64,000 nucleotides of DNA from NCBI RefSeq assembly GCF_904849725.1, contig NC_058518.1, forward strand, positions 420,057,081 through 420,121,080. The letters are read 5' to 3'. Of this stretch, positions 53,131 to 64,000 are shown one piece after another. Source of the DNA: Hordeum vulgare subsp. vulgare. Lineage: Eukaryota > Streptophyta > Magnoliopsida > Poales > Poaceae. Position numbers and translations under genes: made by a program. Within the stretch, counting starts at the first letter, position 1; each line of letters starts with the position of its first letter. Below the pieces are notes generated by a model. That model had not been told where the DNA came from, ran no database searches, and was given only the letters and a program-made list of their open reading frames with translations.

Positions 53131-56100
53131 AATCCAAAGGCAGCAAGAGTTAACATGGTGAATGCAGCTAAAGCAGAGGAGTCATCATATGTGATCATGA
53201 GTAATCTCTTGGTTAATTCTATTCCTGCAAGAGTTTTATTTGACACTGGTGCACCACATTCATTCATTTCAAGGACTTTTGTTGCTAAGCATGATATAGT
53301 GACAGAGGACACTCCTAAGCCTTTAAAAATCATTTCTCCAGGCATGCAAATGACTTCAAATGTGTTTGTTCAAAATGCTTCTGTCAAGATGGAAAATTAT
53401 TCTTTTCTAGATTCTCCAATTGTTCTTGGCAATTCCGATATTGATCTTATCCTTGGCATGGATTTTCTGGCGATGAACAAGGCTTTTGTTGATTGTGAAG
53501 CCAAAGAAGTCAAGTGGACTCATCCTTCAGAGGACGTGATCATTTTCACTGGTCGTGATGACACGATTCACCTCTTTTCTCTCAATGAGAAGGGTGAAAT
53601 CTCAGCCATTTGTCAAGTTCCCGTTGTCTGTGAGTATGAACATGTCTTTCCAGAAGAATAGCCAGGAATGCCTCCTCATCGGCTAGTTGAGTTTGTGATT
53701 GAACTCGAGCCTGGAACTGAACCGGTTTGCAAGCGTCCTTATAAGATTGGTCCTGAAGAGCTGAAAGAGTTGAAGAAGTAGCTTGATGATCAAGAACGCG
53801 TGGGTCTGATCGGACCAAGTTCTTCTCCTTGGGGTTCTGGTGTTCTGTTTGTCAAAAAGAAGGATGGCAGAGACCGACTTTGTGTCGATTACCGTCCATT
53901 GAATAAGAAGACAATTAGGAACAAGTATCCACTTCCCAACATCAATGAATGTTCAAGCAATTGAAAGGGGCCAAGATTTTCTCTAAGCTTGATCTTCGGA
54001 TGGGCTATCATCAGATTCGCATTTGCGAAGAAGATATTCCCAAGACTGCTTTCAGGACAAGCTTTGGCTCTTATGAGTACACAGTGATGTCTTTTGGTCT
54101 TGCCAATGCTCCTCCGACTTTCTCTCAGATGATGAATTATATCTTCTCCCCCTTCAAGAATGAGTTTGTCCTGGTGTATCTTGATGACATTCTGGTCTTT
54201 TCTGAAACTGAGGAAGAGCATGAAGAACATCTCCGGATGGTGGTTGATAAGCTAAGAGAGCATAAGTTCTACGCTAAGTTTTCAAAATGTGAATTATGGC
54301 TCAAGGAAGTGTTTTACCTTGGGCACATCATCTCTGCCGAGGGCATCAAGGCGGATCCTGTAAAGGTTCAGGCCATTGTTCAGTGGGAGCCTCCTCAGGA
54401 TGTGAAGTAGCTTCGAAGCTTTCTCGGGCTTGCAAGCTATTGCAGAAGGTTCGTTGAGAATTTCTCCAAGATTGCTAAGCTTTTGTCCAAACTTCTTCAG
54501 AAGAGTGTGAAATATGTCTGATCTCCACAGTGTGAATTGGCATTCAATACACTCAAGGAGAAGCTCACCTCAACTCCAGTTCTGACTCCTCCCGATGATT
54601 CCAAGCCTTTCCAAGTGTTCTTGGTGCAGTTCTGATGCAAGAGAAGAAAGTGGTAGCTTATACCTCTAGGCAGCTGAAGCCCAGCGAGAAAAACTACCCC
54701 ACTCATGATCTTGAGTTGGCGGCAATGGTCCATGCTTTGATGGCTTGGAGACACCTCTTGTTGGGAAGACATGTTGAAGTCTACACCGATCACAAGAGTC
54801 TCAAATACATCTTCACTCAACCGAATCTCAATCTTCGTCAAACTCGTTGGGTGGAGATGATCCAACATTATAATCCAAGCATTGACTATACTCCAGGCAA
54901 AGCAAATGTTAATGCATATGCTTTGAGCAGAAAGGCTTACTGCAACAGTCTTATTCTCAAGCCAATCCAGCCTGATCTTTGTGAATCTTTCAGGAAGCTC
55001 AACCTTTAGGTAGTGCCTCAGGGATTTCTTGCTAATCTCAAGATTTCTCCTACCTTGGAAGACCAAGTCAGCAAAGCTCAACTTCTTGATGCTATGGTGA
55101 AGAAAGTAAATATAGGCTTGGCAAAGAGCATTCCAAAGTATAAGTGCTTCCACGTTGATGACAGAGATACCTTGTTCTTCGAGGATCGCCTTGTCGTTCC
55201 AAAAGGAGAGCTCATGAAAGTTATCATGGATAAAGCCCATAATTCCCTCCTATCGATACATCCAGGAAGCTCTAAGATGTATCAAGATCTGAAGCAAACC
55301 TTCTGGTGGACTCACATGAAATGTGAGATTGCTCAGTTTGTGAATGAGTATGACGTGTGTCGCAGAGTGAAGGCGGAACATCAACGTCCAGCGGGCCTCC
55401 TTCATCCTTTGCCTATAACCGAGTGGAAATTCGATCATGTGGATATGGATTTTGTCACTGGATTTCCTAAGTCTAAGAGAGGCAACGATGCCATCTTTGT
55501 GTTCATTGACAAGTTGACTAAAGTTGCTCATTTCCTTTTGGTCAAAGAATCTATCTCGACAGATCAGCTAGCAGAGTTGTACACTTCAAGGAAACTTTAT
55601 TTGCACGGTGTTCCTATGCTCATTTCTTCACATCGTGGAAGCATCTTTACTTCCAAGTTCTGGAATTGCTTTCTGACTGCGATGGGCACTAAGGTCCGTT
55701 TCAGTACTGCCTTCCATCCTCAGACTAGTGGTCAGGTGGAGTGAGTCAATCAAATTCTTGAATATATGCTCAGAGCTTGTGTGATTTCTTTTGGCATGAA
55801 GTGGGAAGAATGCCTCCCGTTTGCCGAGTTCTCATACAACAACAACTTTCAAGCAAGCTCAGGCAATGCCCCGTTTGAGATTCTATATGGCAAGAAGTGT
55901 CGTACCCCGCACAATTGGTTTGAGACTGGTGAGCGTCAGATTCTTGGGAATGACATGATCGTTGAAGCAAAAGATATGTGCCGTGTTATTCGGGATAATC
56001 TCAAAGCAGCTCAGTCCCGGCAGAAGAGCTACTACGATAGCAAGCATCATGACACGACTTTTTAGATCGATGATTTTGTGCATCTCAGAGTGTCTCCTAT

Positions 56101-56490
56101 GAAGGGCACTCGACGCTTTGTCATCAAAGGAGAGATTACTCCTTGCTTTGTTGGTCATTTCAAGATTGATGGCAAGAGAGGTGACCTTGCTTATCAGTTA
56201 GAGCTTCCATCCAATTTCTCCAATGTGCATGATGTGTTTCACGTCTCTCAGCTCCAAGGTGTTTCAAGACCCCCGAGCGCACATTTGACCTCAAAGATAT
56301 TGATCTCCAGCCATACCTCTCCTACCATGAGCATCTAGTTGCAATTCTTGAAGAGACAGAGTGCAAGACCCGCAACGAGTCTATCAAGTTCCTCAAAATT
56401 CAATGGTCACATTATTCCGACAAAGAAGCCACTTGGGAATGCGAGGACCTTCTTCGTTACGAATTTCCAGAGTTCTTTCAGCCCTAGATC
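53131..56490 (+). pseudogene. Tekay-type pol: protease, reverse transcriptase, RNase H, integrase, chromodomain
   Basis: Protease: VLFDTGAPHSFIS and LILGMDFL. Reverse transcriptase: [35 protein letters not shown], and the catalytic YLDDILVFS. RNase [13 protein letters not shown]. Integrase: HPGSSKMYQDLKQTFWW, FDHVDMDFVTGFP, then SSHRGSIFTS, where the usual second aspartate is histidine. A C-terminal chromodomain-like segment (IKFLKIQWSHYSDKEATWEC, 56380-56440) marks a chromovirus. Lesions: stops at 53659, 53779, 54408, 54519, 55007, 55742 and 56063; a frameshift at about 53946; a small deletion in RNase H near 54625. The order integrase-after-RT defines gypsy. Confidence 0.9.
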
Positions 56491-56523
56491 TTGGGTCGAG
56501 ATACTCTTGTAATGTGGGAGAGT

Positions 56524-58411
56524 TGTAACAGCCCAAGTGCCCCCCTTTGCTATGATGTAACCTTGCCATTTGTGGACACCTCCAACCTTCTCATGTGTTT
56601 GAATAATATAAGTTTGCTTCATGTTAATCTTTGTTGCATCATGGCATCATCCATTGTGCGCATCAATTTTTATCTTGTGGTGATGGTGATGTGAGTGTGT
56701 GCAAGTGATCTTGTGTGGTTTTCAACATTGCAAAACCCTTGCTCTTTCAAAAAGGAAAACCCCCTCTTTTCTCCTCTTATTTTGTGGCTGCGATAAAAGT
56801 TGTTCTTTTGTGCAAATAAAAATGTTGCAGCTCTGTGAAATATTGTGTAATGTATGTTTAACCTAGTCCTTGCCATGTTTGGGTTTTTCTTTTGCCTTTA
56901 TCTTGCAAAACAGATTGGTTTAAATATTAAATGGGTTTTATTTTCTTGCTTAAAAAGCCAAATTATTTTATTAAATAGGGCAAATTCTGTGAACCAAGGG
57001 GGTATTTTTATTTTGTCCAAACCCTACTATATTTTCCCTGGGTATTTTTTCTCTTGTTTGAAATGTTTTAAAATAGAAACCTGCTGTTATTTTCTGAGAG
57101 GGAGAGAGCGAGTTTGGGCCAGCTTCCTCTCCTGGCGGCCCAGCTATCCGCGCTAGCAGCCAGCAGACGCAACCCACTAGCGCCATGCAACCCAGCTTCC
57201 CCCCTCGCGCGGTGACTCGAGCGTGGACGCCGGTGTTGGCCCCACATACAACCTCTCGCCGCATCGCTTTCTTCCTCTTCTTTCCCGCAGTCGCAATAAA
57301 AAAGTACAAGGGCATGTCACGGTGGCCACGCTCCCGATCCCTCTCGCCCTTATATAAAGCAAACATCAGCTAGGGTTCCCCTTCTCCCTCATCGCCGCCG
57401 CCACCTCTCCTCTTTCCCCCTCGTCTTCTTCAATAGGTTAGGCAACAGCAGCACATCGCCGATGACACCACCATGGTCGGTCTGCGGTCGTCGTCGCCAG
57501 CGGCCTAGGGCCCTCGTGTGTCGCCCCCGTCAGTTCTAGCGGCTTCGCCATCCCCGGGCGGATCCATTTTCACGGAGTGGAGACGCCAAGGCCGAGTCGT
57601 CCGTGTCATCCATGTCATCCCCATCGTCTCCATCTCTAGCAAGAAGCAGTAGGCCATCGTCACCATCGTCGTTGCATGATCCTCGACGCTCATCCCGTTT
57701 GTGAGCATCCACAGTCACCACCCCCTTTTGTCGCCTCTGTTGCGGTGTAGCCACGGCGTCGCTGTCATTTCACCGGAGTAGTAGTAGCGGTAGCAGCGGT
57801 AGCGTAGTAGCTGTAGTAGCAGGTGCATAGAAGTAGAAGTAGTGGGAGCACAACACGAGCAGCATCGCAGCATCGAAGTAGCAGCCGCAGTGCGCTAATA
57901 GTAGCAAGCCCGCGTTGCCCCTCGCCATGGCGTCGTCATCGCCAGCGAGCGCCTCTACTCGTAGCAGAGCAAAGTGTGCCTTTGTTATGATAGCTGGTTA
58001 GCAACCCCCCTATGGTCAGAAGCCGCAGCATAGCCCAGTGGCAATCGAGCCACATCACCACCCAGCAGCCCCGGGTTCGATCCGCCCCTGGGCGCACTAA
58101 CCCCCACTTTTTTGTGAGTTGCCACTGTGCTTATGCCGTTCTTTATATGTTTTGCACCGTTTTCTTGTGATGCATCCATTTCTGCCATGTTCATGCATGT
58201 CTAAATAAGTTAACTTGAGGTTATGTCCAGAATGCTAATAACTTAATAAGTGCATGAAAAGATGACTAGCACAGCAATGCCATGTTTCTTTCATGCCACA
58301 CACATGCATCATATTGTTTGTAGCATTGTTACTTGCTGGTGTTTATTGGATGTATATTTATTTTGGGTAGCCACGGGCGTTGAGAACGAGCGCGAGGATA
58401 CCGTTGAGTAC
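56524..58411 (+). repeat. 3' LTR of the Tekay-type element, truncated
   Basis: Starts TGTAACAGCCC after the polypurine tract. The TATA box TTATATAAAGC lies near 57350, followed by a CT-rich leader and GTAGTAG/GTAGCAG-rich sequence. It is cut at 58411 by a minus-strand gypsy LTR that begins TGATGACGAGTT on the plus strand. The 57177-57366 frames are compositional. Confidence 0.75.
58025..58098 (+). other. tRNA-like Pol III module inside the 3' LTR
   Basis: Box A TAGCCCAGTGG (58031) and box B GGGTTCGATCCG (58073) are 42 bases apart, as in a tRNA gene. The sequence is absent from the 5' LTR part compared, so it may be a tRNA-derived insertion. It is unlikely to fold into a complete tRNA. Confidence 0.4.
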
Positions 58412-60060
58412 TGATGACGAGTTGATGTATATACTTCTCGCCCCTCGTTGGATACCCCAAGTGGAAGGTGGAGATGTAGTCAGCAACAAATTTCCCTTAC
58501 ACGGAGACTGTAAGGTTTATCGAACCAGGAGGACTCCTAGGCCCAACTAGTAGGTGTCTTCCACCCTGGCGCTAGCAGAATACGTGGACCTGCACACACA
58601 ACAAATAACTTTGCTCCCAACGAGTACAGAGAGGTTGTCAATCTCTCTGGCCTTGTAGTTTGCAAAGGATCAAAACACAAGCAGGAAGGTAATAGTGATT
58701 TCAACAGAAAAGTAAATAAAGCGGTAAATGGTGGAGGTGTAAGCAATGATGGTGATATGGACAAGAGTCACATGATGTTCACTAGTGATGTCTCTCTCCC
58801 AAAAGACGATGAACAACTATGCTTGGGTAAACAAATCACAGTTGGGTAATTGACAGAATTATGATCGCACCGCAATGCTAATTATGCTCCATGATACTTA
58901 GAGGTTCAATAGTAATGGGCAGTACGCCAAGACAAGTAGACCGTTTATTCATCAACATCTACTTACTAATCATCCACCGTGAGATATCTATCCAGAACAT
59001 CTCTCCGGTATTAAGTTGCGAGCCCCACCCAAAGTGTAAACTCAAAGCAATGGACAACTGCATGAACGAACTATGCATAAGGTAAACAATCCTTGCAACC
59101 GTGGTCACAAGCACCGTTGTTTTCTCCCTGGTGGCAACAAGCACATCCCCTAGTCTCATGTTTTTGTCACTCAAGTTAGACATCGAGGGGCCCGAACCCA
59201 CAATCATGCATAACGCTCCCTCTTGGAGTTACGATCTACTACTTGGCCAAAGCAATAAAAAGCAACGGAGAACATGCAAGAATCACTAAGGAACATAATA
59301 TAAAAGGATAATCAAATATATAAGTTATAACAATCTGAACATAATCTCATAATCCATCGGATCCCAACAAACCGAGCATAGCAATAGCAAGAGAATTACA
59401 TAGATGCCTTGATCATGTAGGGCAGCTCACAAGGACTAACCGTTGAAGCACAAGTTGGAGAGAAGACATCACATAGCTACTGGTCATGGACTCATGGTCC
59501 AAGGCAAACTACTCACGACACATCCGGGAGGCGTCCATGGTGGTGGAGAAGCTCCCGAAGGTCAATCCTCCCTCCAACAGGGTGACGGGAAGAGGTCTCC
59601 TGACGCTCCCTATCTCGGAAGCGCTGCGGCAGCGGAATGATGGAGAAATTCGCGATTCCAGAAAGTCTGTGAGGGTTTCCTCACGGAACACTAAATATAG
59701 GCCAAAGGAGGGCACCGGAGGAGGTGGGGCCCACCCAGGCGACCTCCTGGCGCGGCCTGGTCCCTAGCCGCGCTAGCAGGCCGCATGGGAGGCACCTGTC
59801 CCCCCTCTGGCCCTCCTTCGGTGATCCCGAAGCTTCTGTTTCACTGATTTTTTTATATATTTCTCTGGATTTTTTCGGGCTTCGGAAAATTGGGTAAAAG
59901 CCCGTGCAAAAAAGACATCAGCAGACAGAAACTGTCACTCGATGGACTGAGTTAGTCCAAATATATGTAAAATGATATAAAAGTGTAGCAAAACATATAA
60001 GAATGTCACCCAAAAGATCATGGAACAAGCAGAAATTATAGATACGTTTGGAATGTATCA
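58412..60060 (-). repeat. 3' LTR of the minus-strand gypsy element
   Basis: 1649 bp with TG...CA ends on the minus strand. It contains the phrase GCAACAAATTTCCCTTACAC and the U3 start TGATACATTCC, both typical of a family of Triticeae gypsy LTRs. Confidence 0.65.
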
Positions 60061-62357
60061 ATATCCCCAAGCTTAATTTCTACTCGTCCTCGAGTAGATA
60101 AATGATAACACAATAATTTATGTGGTGACATGCTAACACACATATAAGAACTTCGAAGTAAAGCAAGTGAGATATGCAATTCAAGTCAAGACAATAACAA
60201 GCAAGAGTCTATATCTAGTATTGAATTTAGCAAAGTAAGAACATAAAGGTGCAAGAGCTCTCGCTGTCCGTGACTCGAACGTCTCCAAATGCTGTTTGCA
60301 TGCAAGAAGTGGGAGATGGGTTCAGAGATAAAATATTTTTTAATTGAGAACTCAATCTACTAAACCTCACACTTAGTCTCCTTTGGAATCTTATTTTGAC
60401 TCATCCTAGACCACTTGTCAGGCACTGTGGTCACAAGCACCGTGGTCAAAATGGTCCTCTCCCTTTCGACTTTGAGCACTCATGCAATGGATGAGCGTAA
60501 GCAAGATATGTTGGCACTTAGGATGGCGAATAGAGTAATGATGGGTAAGGAAGACAAAAAGGTGTGAAAGCTCACATCAATGAGGACAACCATAGGCGAG
60601 AGAAAGCCAAATGATAATATGATGTGAGGAGTAGGGATTGCCATGTAACGGATGCACATGTGAGCTAAGGTAAGCTCTCCAATGGAACTAGTGGGGGTGC
60701 ATCCAACTTGTTTGGTCATGAAGACCTAGAGCTCATTTGAGGAGGCTCATCATTGGAATATGCAAACCAAATTCTATAGTGTAAGGGTCCCACATAGTTA
60801 TGCATGAATGATAATCTCTATGTAGTACCAATATAGCAATGGAGTCTGAGTGTGGATCTTTCAAAATGAATAGTAGTGTTGCCCCCTTCTCTCTTTTTAT
60901 TTATTTTTTATTTTTATTTTTTTTATTTTTTGTGGCCTCTTTGGCTCTTTCTTTTTATCTCTCATTTGTCCTCTTTGGGATCTTTTGTTTGTCCTCTTTG
61001 GGATCTTTTCCTCACTTAAGGGCAACACTCTATATTTTACATGAATAGAAAGAAAATCATCACACTTTATAAGAAGTACTCAACATAAAGACAAGTGAAA
61101 ACTATCATGATGTATGCAAATGTATGCCTCTACCAGTGTAGAGGGATATGCAATGATACTAGCGCGTCATGTAGCAGTAATGAGGGCAAGGCCCAACTAG
61201 CATGTGGCTCTATGATCAAGCAAAAGCATGTATGACATGAAGATCAAGTCATGAGATGATGGATGTTACATGGAAAAGTATCTCAGAAAGGCTATGGAAA
61301 TGCCTTAATAGGTAGGTATGGTGGCTATTTTGAGGAAAGATATAATGAGGCTTATGTATGACAGAGCGTATCATGTCATGGGTTTGGATGCACCGGCAGA
61401 GTGTGCATCAACTCTCAATGTGAGAAAGGGTAATGCACGGTACCGTAGAGGCTAGCAAAATATGGATGATGGAAGTGCCAATAATCAAATACTCACATTA
61501 GTCCGAAGAACTCATACACTTATTATTGGTAACTCTCTATCTAGTTAGGAAATTCACAAAGAGACAAGTACCCTAGGAGGAATGTTTGGGGGTTTGGTTA
61601 TCCTTGCGCATCCTTGACTCATGGTAACGTGAGGGTACTCTATATATTCCAACCCCTGTGGAGGTTAGCGATCAATTTAGTAGCTAGAATTCTCAACTAA
61701 TTTTTTAATTTTTGAAAAACACACAGATTTCCCAAAATATGACACCTATCACTAAGAGGCTCAAGCTTTTGGCACCAATAGTCCAAACATTACTCAAATC
61801 AATACCTCAAAACTATTGCAAGTTACTACTATACTAAAATAGCAACCTCAGTTACCTACTTATGCAAGACACACAACTCAGTGCAAGAAGCCAACTCTCT
61901 AAAAAATATAAGCAAGATAACTCAAGAGAGTTCCAAAATCAACCTAAATAAAATCTCTTAAAAATATAAGCATGAAAACTAAGAGCTAAGCATGAAAGTA
62001 GCTACGAAAAGATGAAGAACACACAAAAAGAATAAGCATGAAAACCTATGTTGTGTTCTAGAGTGGAATGGAGCGTGTCTCTCTCCCAAATAAGGTAGGC
62101 TAGGTTCCGACTTGTTATGACCAGCAAACAAAACTAAAAAAAACTTAAAAGCAAATAGCGGTACGCTTCAAGCATAGCACATATGATATGAAGTGATAAA
62201 AATATAGCATGGAGATGGACGACCTGATGATTGTTGATAGAGAAGGGGATGCATGGGGGCATCCCCAAGCTTAGATGCTTTCGTCTCCTTGAATATTTCT
62301 TGGAATGCATGGGGGCATCCCCAAGCTTGAGCGTTTGACACTCCTTTATCTTCTTTC
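60061..62357 (-). other. Non-coding 3' internal region of the same gypsy element
   Basis: About 2.3 kb with no coding frame. It includes a T-rich stretch at 60896-60950, a GTCCTCTTTGGGATCTTTTG duplication at about 60968-61010, and two GGGGGCATCCCCAAGCTTGA copies near 62250 and 62310. Confidence 0.5.
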
Positions 62358-64000
62358 TGTTGGGTAACGTTGCATGGGAAACAAAAAAAATTCCTACGCA
62401 CATGAAGACCTATCATGGTGATGCCCATCTATGAGAGGAGATTTGGATCTACATACCCTTGTAGATCGCACAACAAGAAGCGTTAAGAAACGCGGTAGAT
62501 GTAGTGGAACGTCCTCACATCCCTCGATCTGCCCCATGAACCGTCCCGCGATCCATTCCGATCTAGTGCCGAATGGATGACACCTCCGCGTTCAGCACAC
62601 GTACAACTCGACGATGATCTTGGCCTTCTTGATCCAGCAAGCAAGACGGAGAAGTAGATGAGTTCTCCGGCAGCGTGACGACGCTCCAGTGGTGGTGATG
62701 ATCTACTCCTGCAGGGCTCCGCCCGAGCTCCGCAGAAATCCGATCTAGAGGTAGAACTATGTGGTCTAGGGTTGAGTTGCACGTGGCAAAAGTTGTCTCA
62801 AATCAGCCCTAAATCATCACTATATATAGGAGGGAGGGGGAGGTGGCTTGCCTTGAGGGCCAAGCCCTCAAGGGTGCGCCGGCTAGGAGGAGAGGAGGAA
62901 ACCTACTCCAATTAGGATTGGAAAGTGGAGTCCTTCTCTTCCTTCCGAGCTCCCCTTTTTTTTCTCTTTGGTTTTTCTTCTTTTCGCGCCAAGGCCTTCT
63001 TGGGCTGTCCCAGCAGCCCACTAAAGGCTGGTGCGCCACCCTAAAGCCATTGGTATCCATCTGGGTGGGTTGCCCCCCTCCGAGTGAACTTTCGGAACCC
63101 ATTCTTCACTCCCGGTACAATGCCGGTAATGCCCGAAAACCTTCCGGTAACCAAATGAAACCATCCTATATATCAATCTTTGTTTCCGGACCATTCTGGA
63201 AACCCTCGTGACGTCTGTGATCTCATCCGGGACTCCGAACAACATTCGGTAACCACACATTTAACTCAACTATACTAAAACATCATCGAACCTTAAGTGT
63301 GCAGACCCTGCGGGTTCGAGAACTATGTAGACATGCCCCGAGGTACTCCTCGGTCAATATCCAATAGCGGGACATGGATGCCTATATTGGATCCTACATA
63401 TTCTCCGAAGATCTTATCGGTTGAACCTCAGTGCCAAGGATTCATATAATCCCGTATGTCATTCCCTTTGTCCTTCGGTATGTTACTTGCCCGAGATTCG
63501 ATCGTCGGTATCCGCATACCTATTTCAATCTCGTTACCGGCAAGTCTCTTTATTCGTTCCGTAATACAAGATCCCGTGACTTACAGTTAGTCACATTGCT
63601 TGCAAGGCTTGTGTGTGATGTTGTATTATCGAGTGGGCCCGAAGATACCTCTCTGTCACACGGAGTGACAAATCCCAGTCTTGATCCATACTAACTCAAT
63701 GGACACCTTCGGAGATACCTGTAGAGTACCTTTATAGTCACCCAGTTACGTTGTGACGTTTGATACACACAAGGTATTCCTCTGGTGCTAGTGAGTTATA
63801 TGATCTCATGGTCATAGGAATAAATACTTGACACGCAGAAAACAATAGCAATAAAATGACACGATCAATATGCTACGTATATAATTTGGGTCTTGTCCAT
63901 CACATGATTCTCCTAATGATGTGATCCCATTATCAAGTGACAACAATTGCCTATGGCCAGGAAACCTTGACCATCTTTGATCAACGAACTAGTCAACTAG
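62358..64000 (-). mobile_element. BARE-type LTR, running off the window
   Basis: The plus strand begins TGTTGGGTAACGTTGCATGG (the reverse complement of the CCCAACA LTR end). It matches the LTRs at 33224 and 40093 in reverse, including GTGTGCAGACCCTGCGGGTT at 63298. Sequence left of it is not a primer-binding site, so this is a 3' or solo LTR on the minus strand. Its start lies beyond 64000. Confidence 0.85.

Larger units (their letters stand above)
28002..58411 (+). mobile_element. Tekay-type (chromodomain) gypsy element, split by nested insertions
   Basis: Components: 5' LTR part 1 (28002-28842), interrupted by about 20 kb of other elements; 5' LTR part 2 (about 49229-51212); primer-binding site near 51215-51229 (TCGGTAATCAGAGCC); gag-pol relics 52072-56490; polypurine tract GTGGGAGAGT at 56514-56523; 3' LTR from 56524, cut at 58411 by another element. 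Both LTRs start TGTAACAGCCCAAGTGCCCCC. The two shared LTR portions (28002 vs 56524 and 49229 vs 58137) are each about 94-96 percent identical by eye, which supports one element. Bases 57351-58136 have no partner in the 5' LTR. Confidence 0.65.
58412..62357 (-). mobile_element. 3' end of a minus-strand gypsy element (Fatima/WHAM-like)
   Basis: The 3' LTR (60060-58412) begins TGATACATTCCAAACGTATC on the minus strand and ends ...AACTCGTCATCA. It is preceded by a polypurine-like AAGCTTGGGGATAT (60074-60061). 60061-62357 is the internal 3' non-coding part, with repeated GGGGGCATCCCCAAGC phrases (62255 and 62312). No protein domain is visible. It is inserted in the Tekay-type 3' LTR at 58411 (flank AGTAC, 58407-58411). 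The right end is cut by the BARE-type LTR at 62358. Confidence 0.65.

Noticed and set aside
54497..55240. A 247-residue minus-strand frame
   Set aside because: Antisense to RNase H and the integrase zinc region of the gypsy pol; no recognisable domain.
60839..61048. Phe/Leu-rich small frame resembling a membrane peptide
   Set aside because: Comes from a T-rich stretch in gypsy 3' non-coding DNA.

Overview
This is a eukaryotic (plant) nuclear window, almost certainly from a Triticeae grass (wheat, Aegilops or barley lineage). The reasons are a GC-rich first exon with a polyalanine tract, many short exons with GT-AG introns, Stowaway MITEs with TA target duplications, and dense nested LTR retrotransposons. 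Those retrotransposons include BARE/WIS/Angela-type copia LTRs that begin TGTTGGAA, and a gypsy LTR that begins TGATACGTCTCC. All family names come from memory of sequence features; no database search was run.

Layout. 1-4811 is a pile of broken LTR retrotransposons. 4812-9480 is low-copy DNA holding a long inverted-repeat element, inside which sits a 5'-truncated hAT transposase (6663-8346). 9635-26396 is the only convincing host gene. It has 19 exons and encodes a 742-residue armadillo-repeat plus BTB/POZ protein of the ARIA/ABAP1 type. Its large introns hold a nearly complete RTE-clade LINE (13170-16463, minus strand, 13-bp target duplication), two 5'-truncated sense copies of the same LINE (about 18943-19877 and 22262-22589), several MITEs, a plastid-derived trnE fragment, a palindromic foldback and two tRNA-headed SINE-like units. 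26397-28001 is 3' flank with small tandem duplications and long G runs.

28002-58411 is one gypsy element of the chromodomain (Tekay-type) lineage. Its 5' LTR is split by about 20 kb of later insertions: a minus-strand copia, a BARE-type copia whose two flanks do not match, a minus-strand gag-protease-only gypsy, and a BARE-type solo LTR with a perfect ATTAC duplication. 58412-62357 is the 3' end of another minus-strand gypsy, inserted in the 3' LTR of the Tekay-type element. From 62358 to the end of the window is a minus-strand BARE-type LTR.

How it fits together. One ABA-signalling or cell-cycle type gene sits between retrotransposon blocks, with mobile DNA up to about 20 bp from its TATA box and in introns 5, 7, 8 and 13. 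I found no new enzymatic system. The most interesting signals are structural. Introns 5 and 8 of the host gene carry a roughly 930-bp near-identical inverted repeat, made by two LINE copies, that brackets exons 6-8. The hAT fragment sits between ~170-bp direct repeats, with a 22-nt filler that matches nearby DNA. Dead gypsy genes are interrupted mainly by TAG codons where CAG is likely ancestral, which fits CHG-methylation decay. The junctions of one BARE-type element suggest recombination between two elements.
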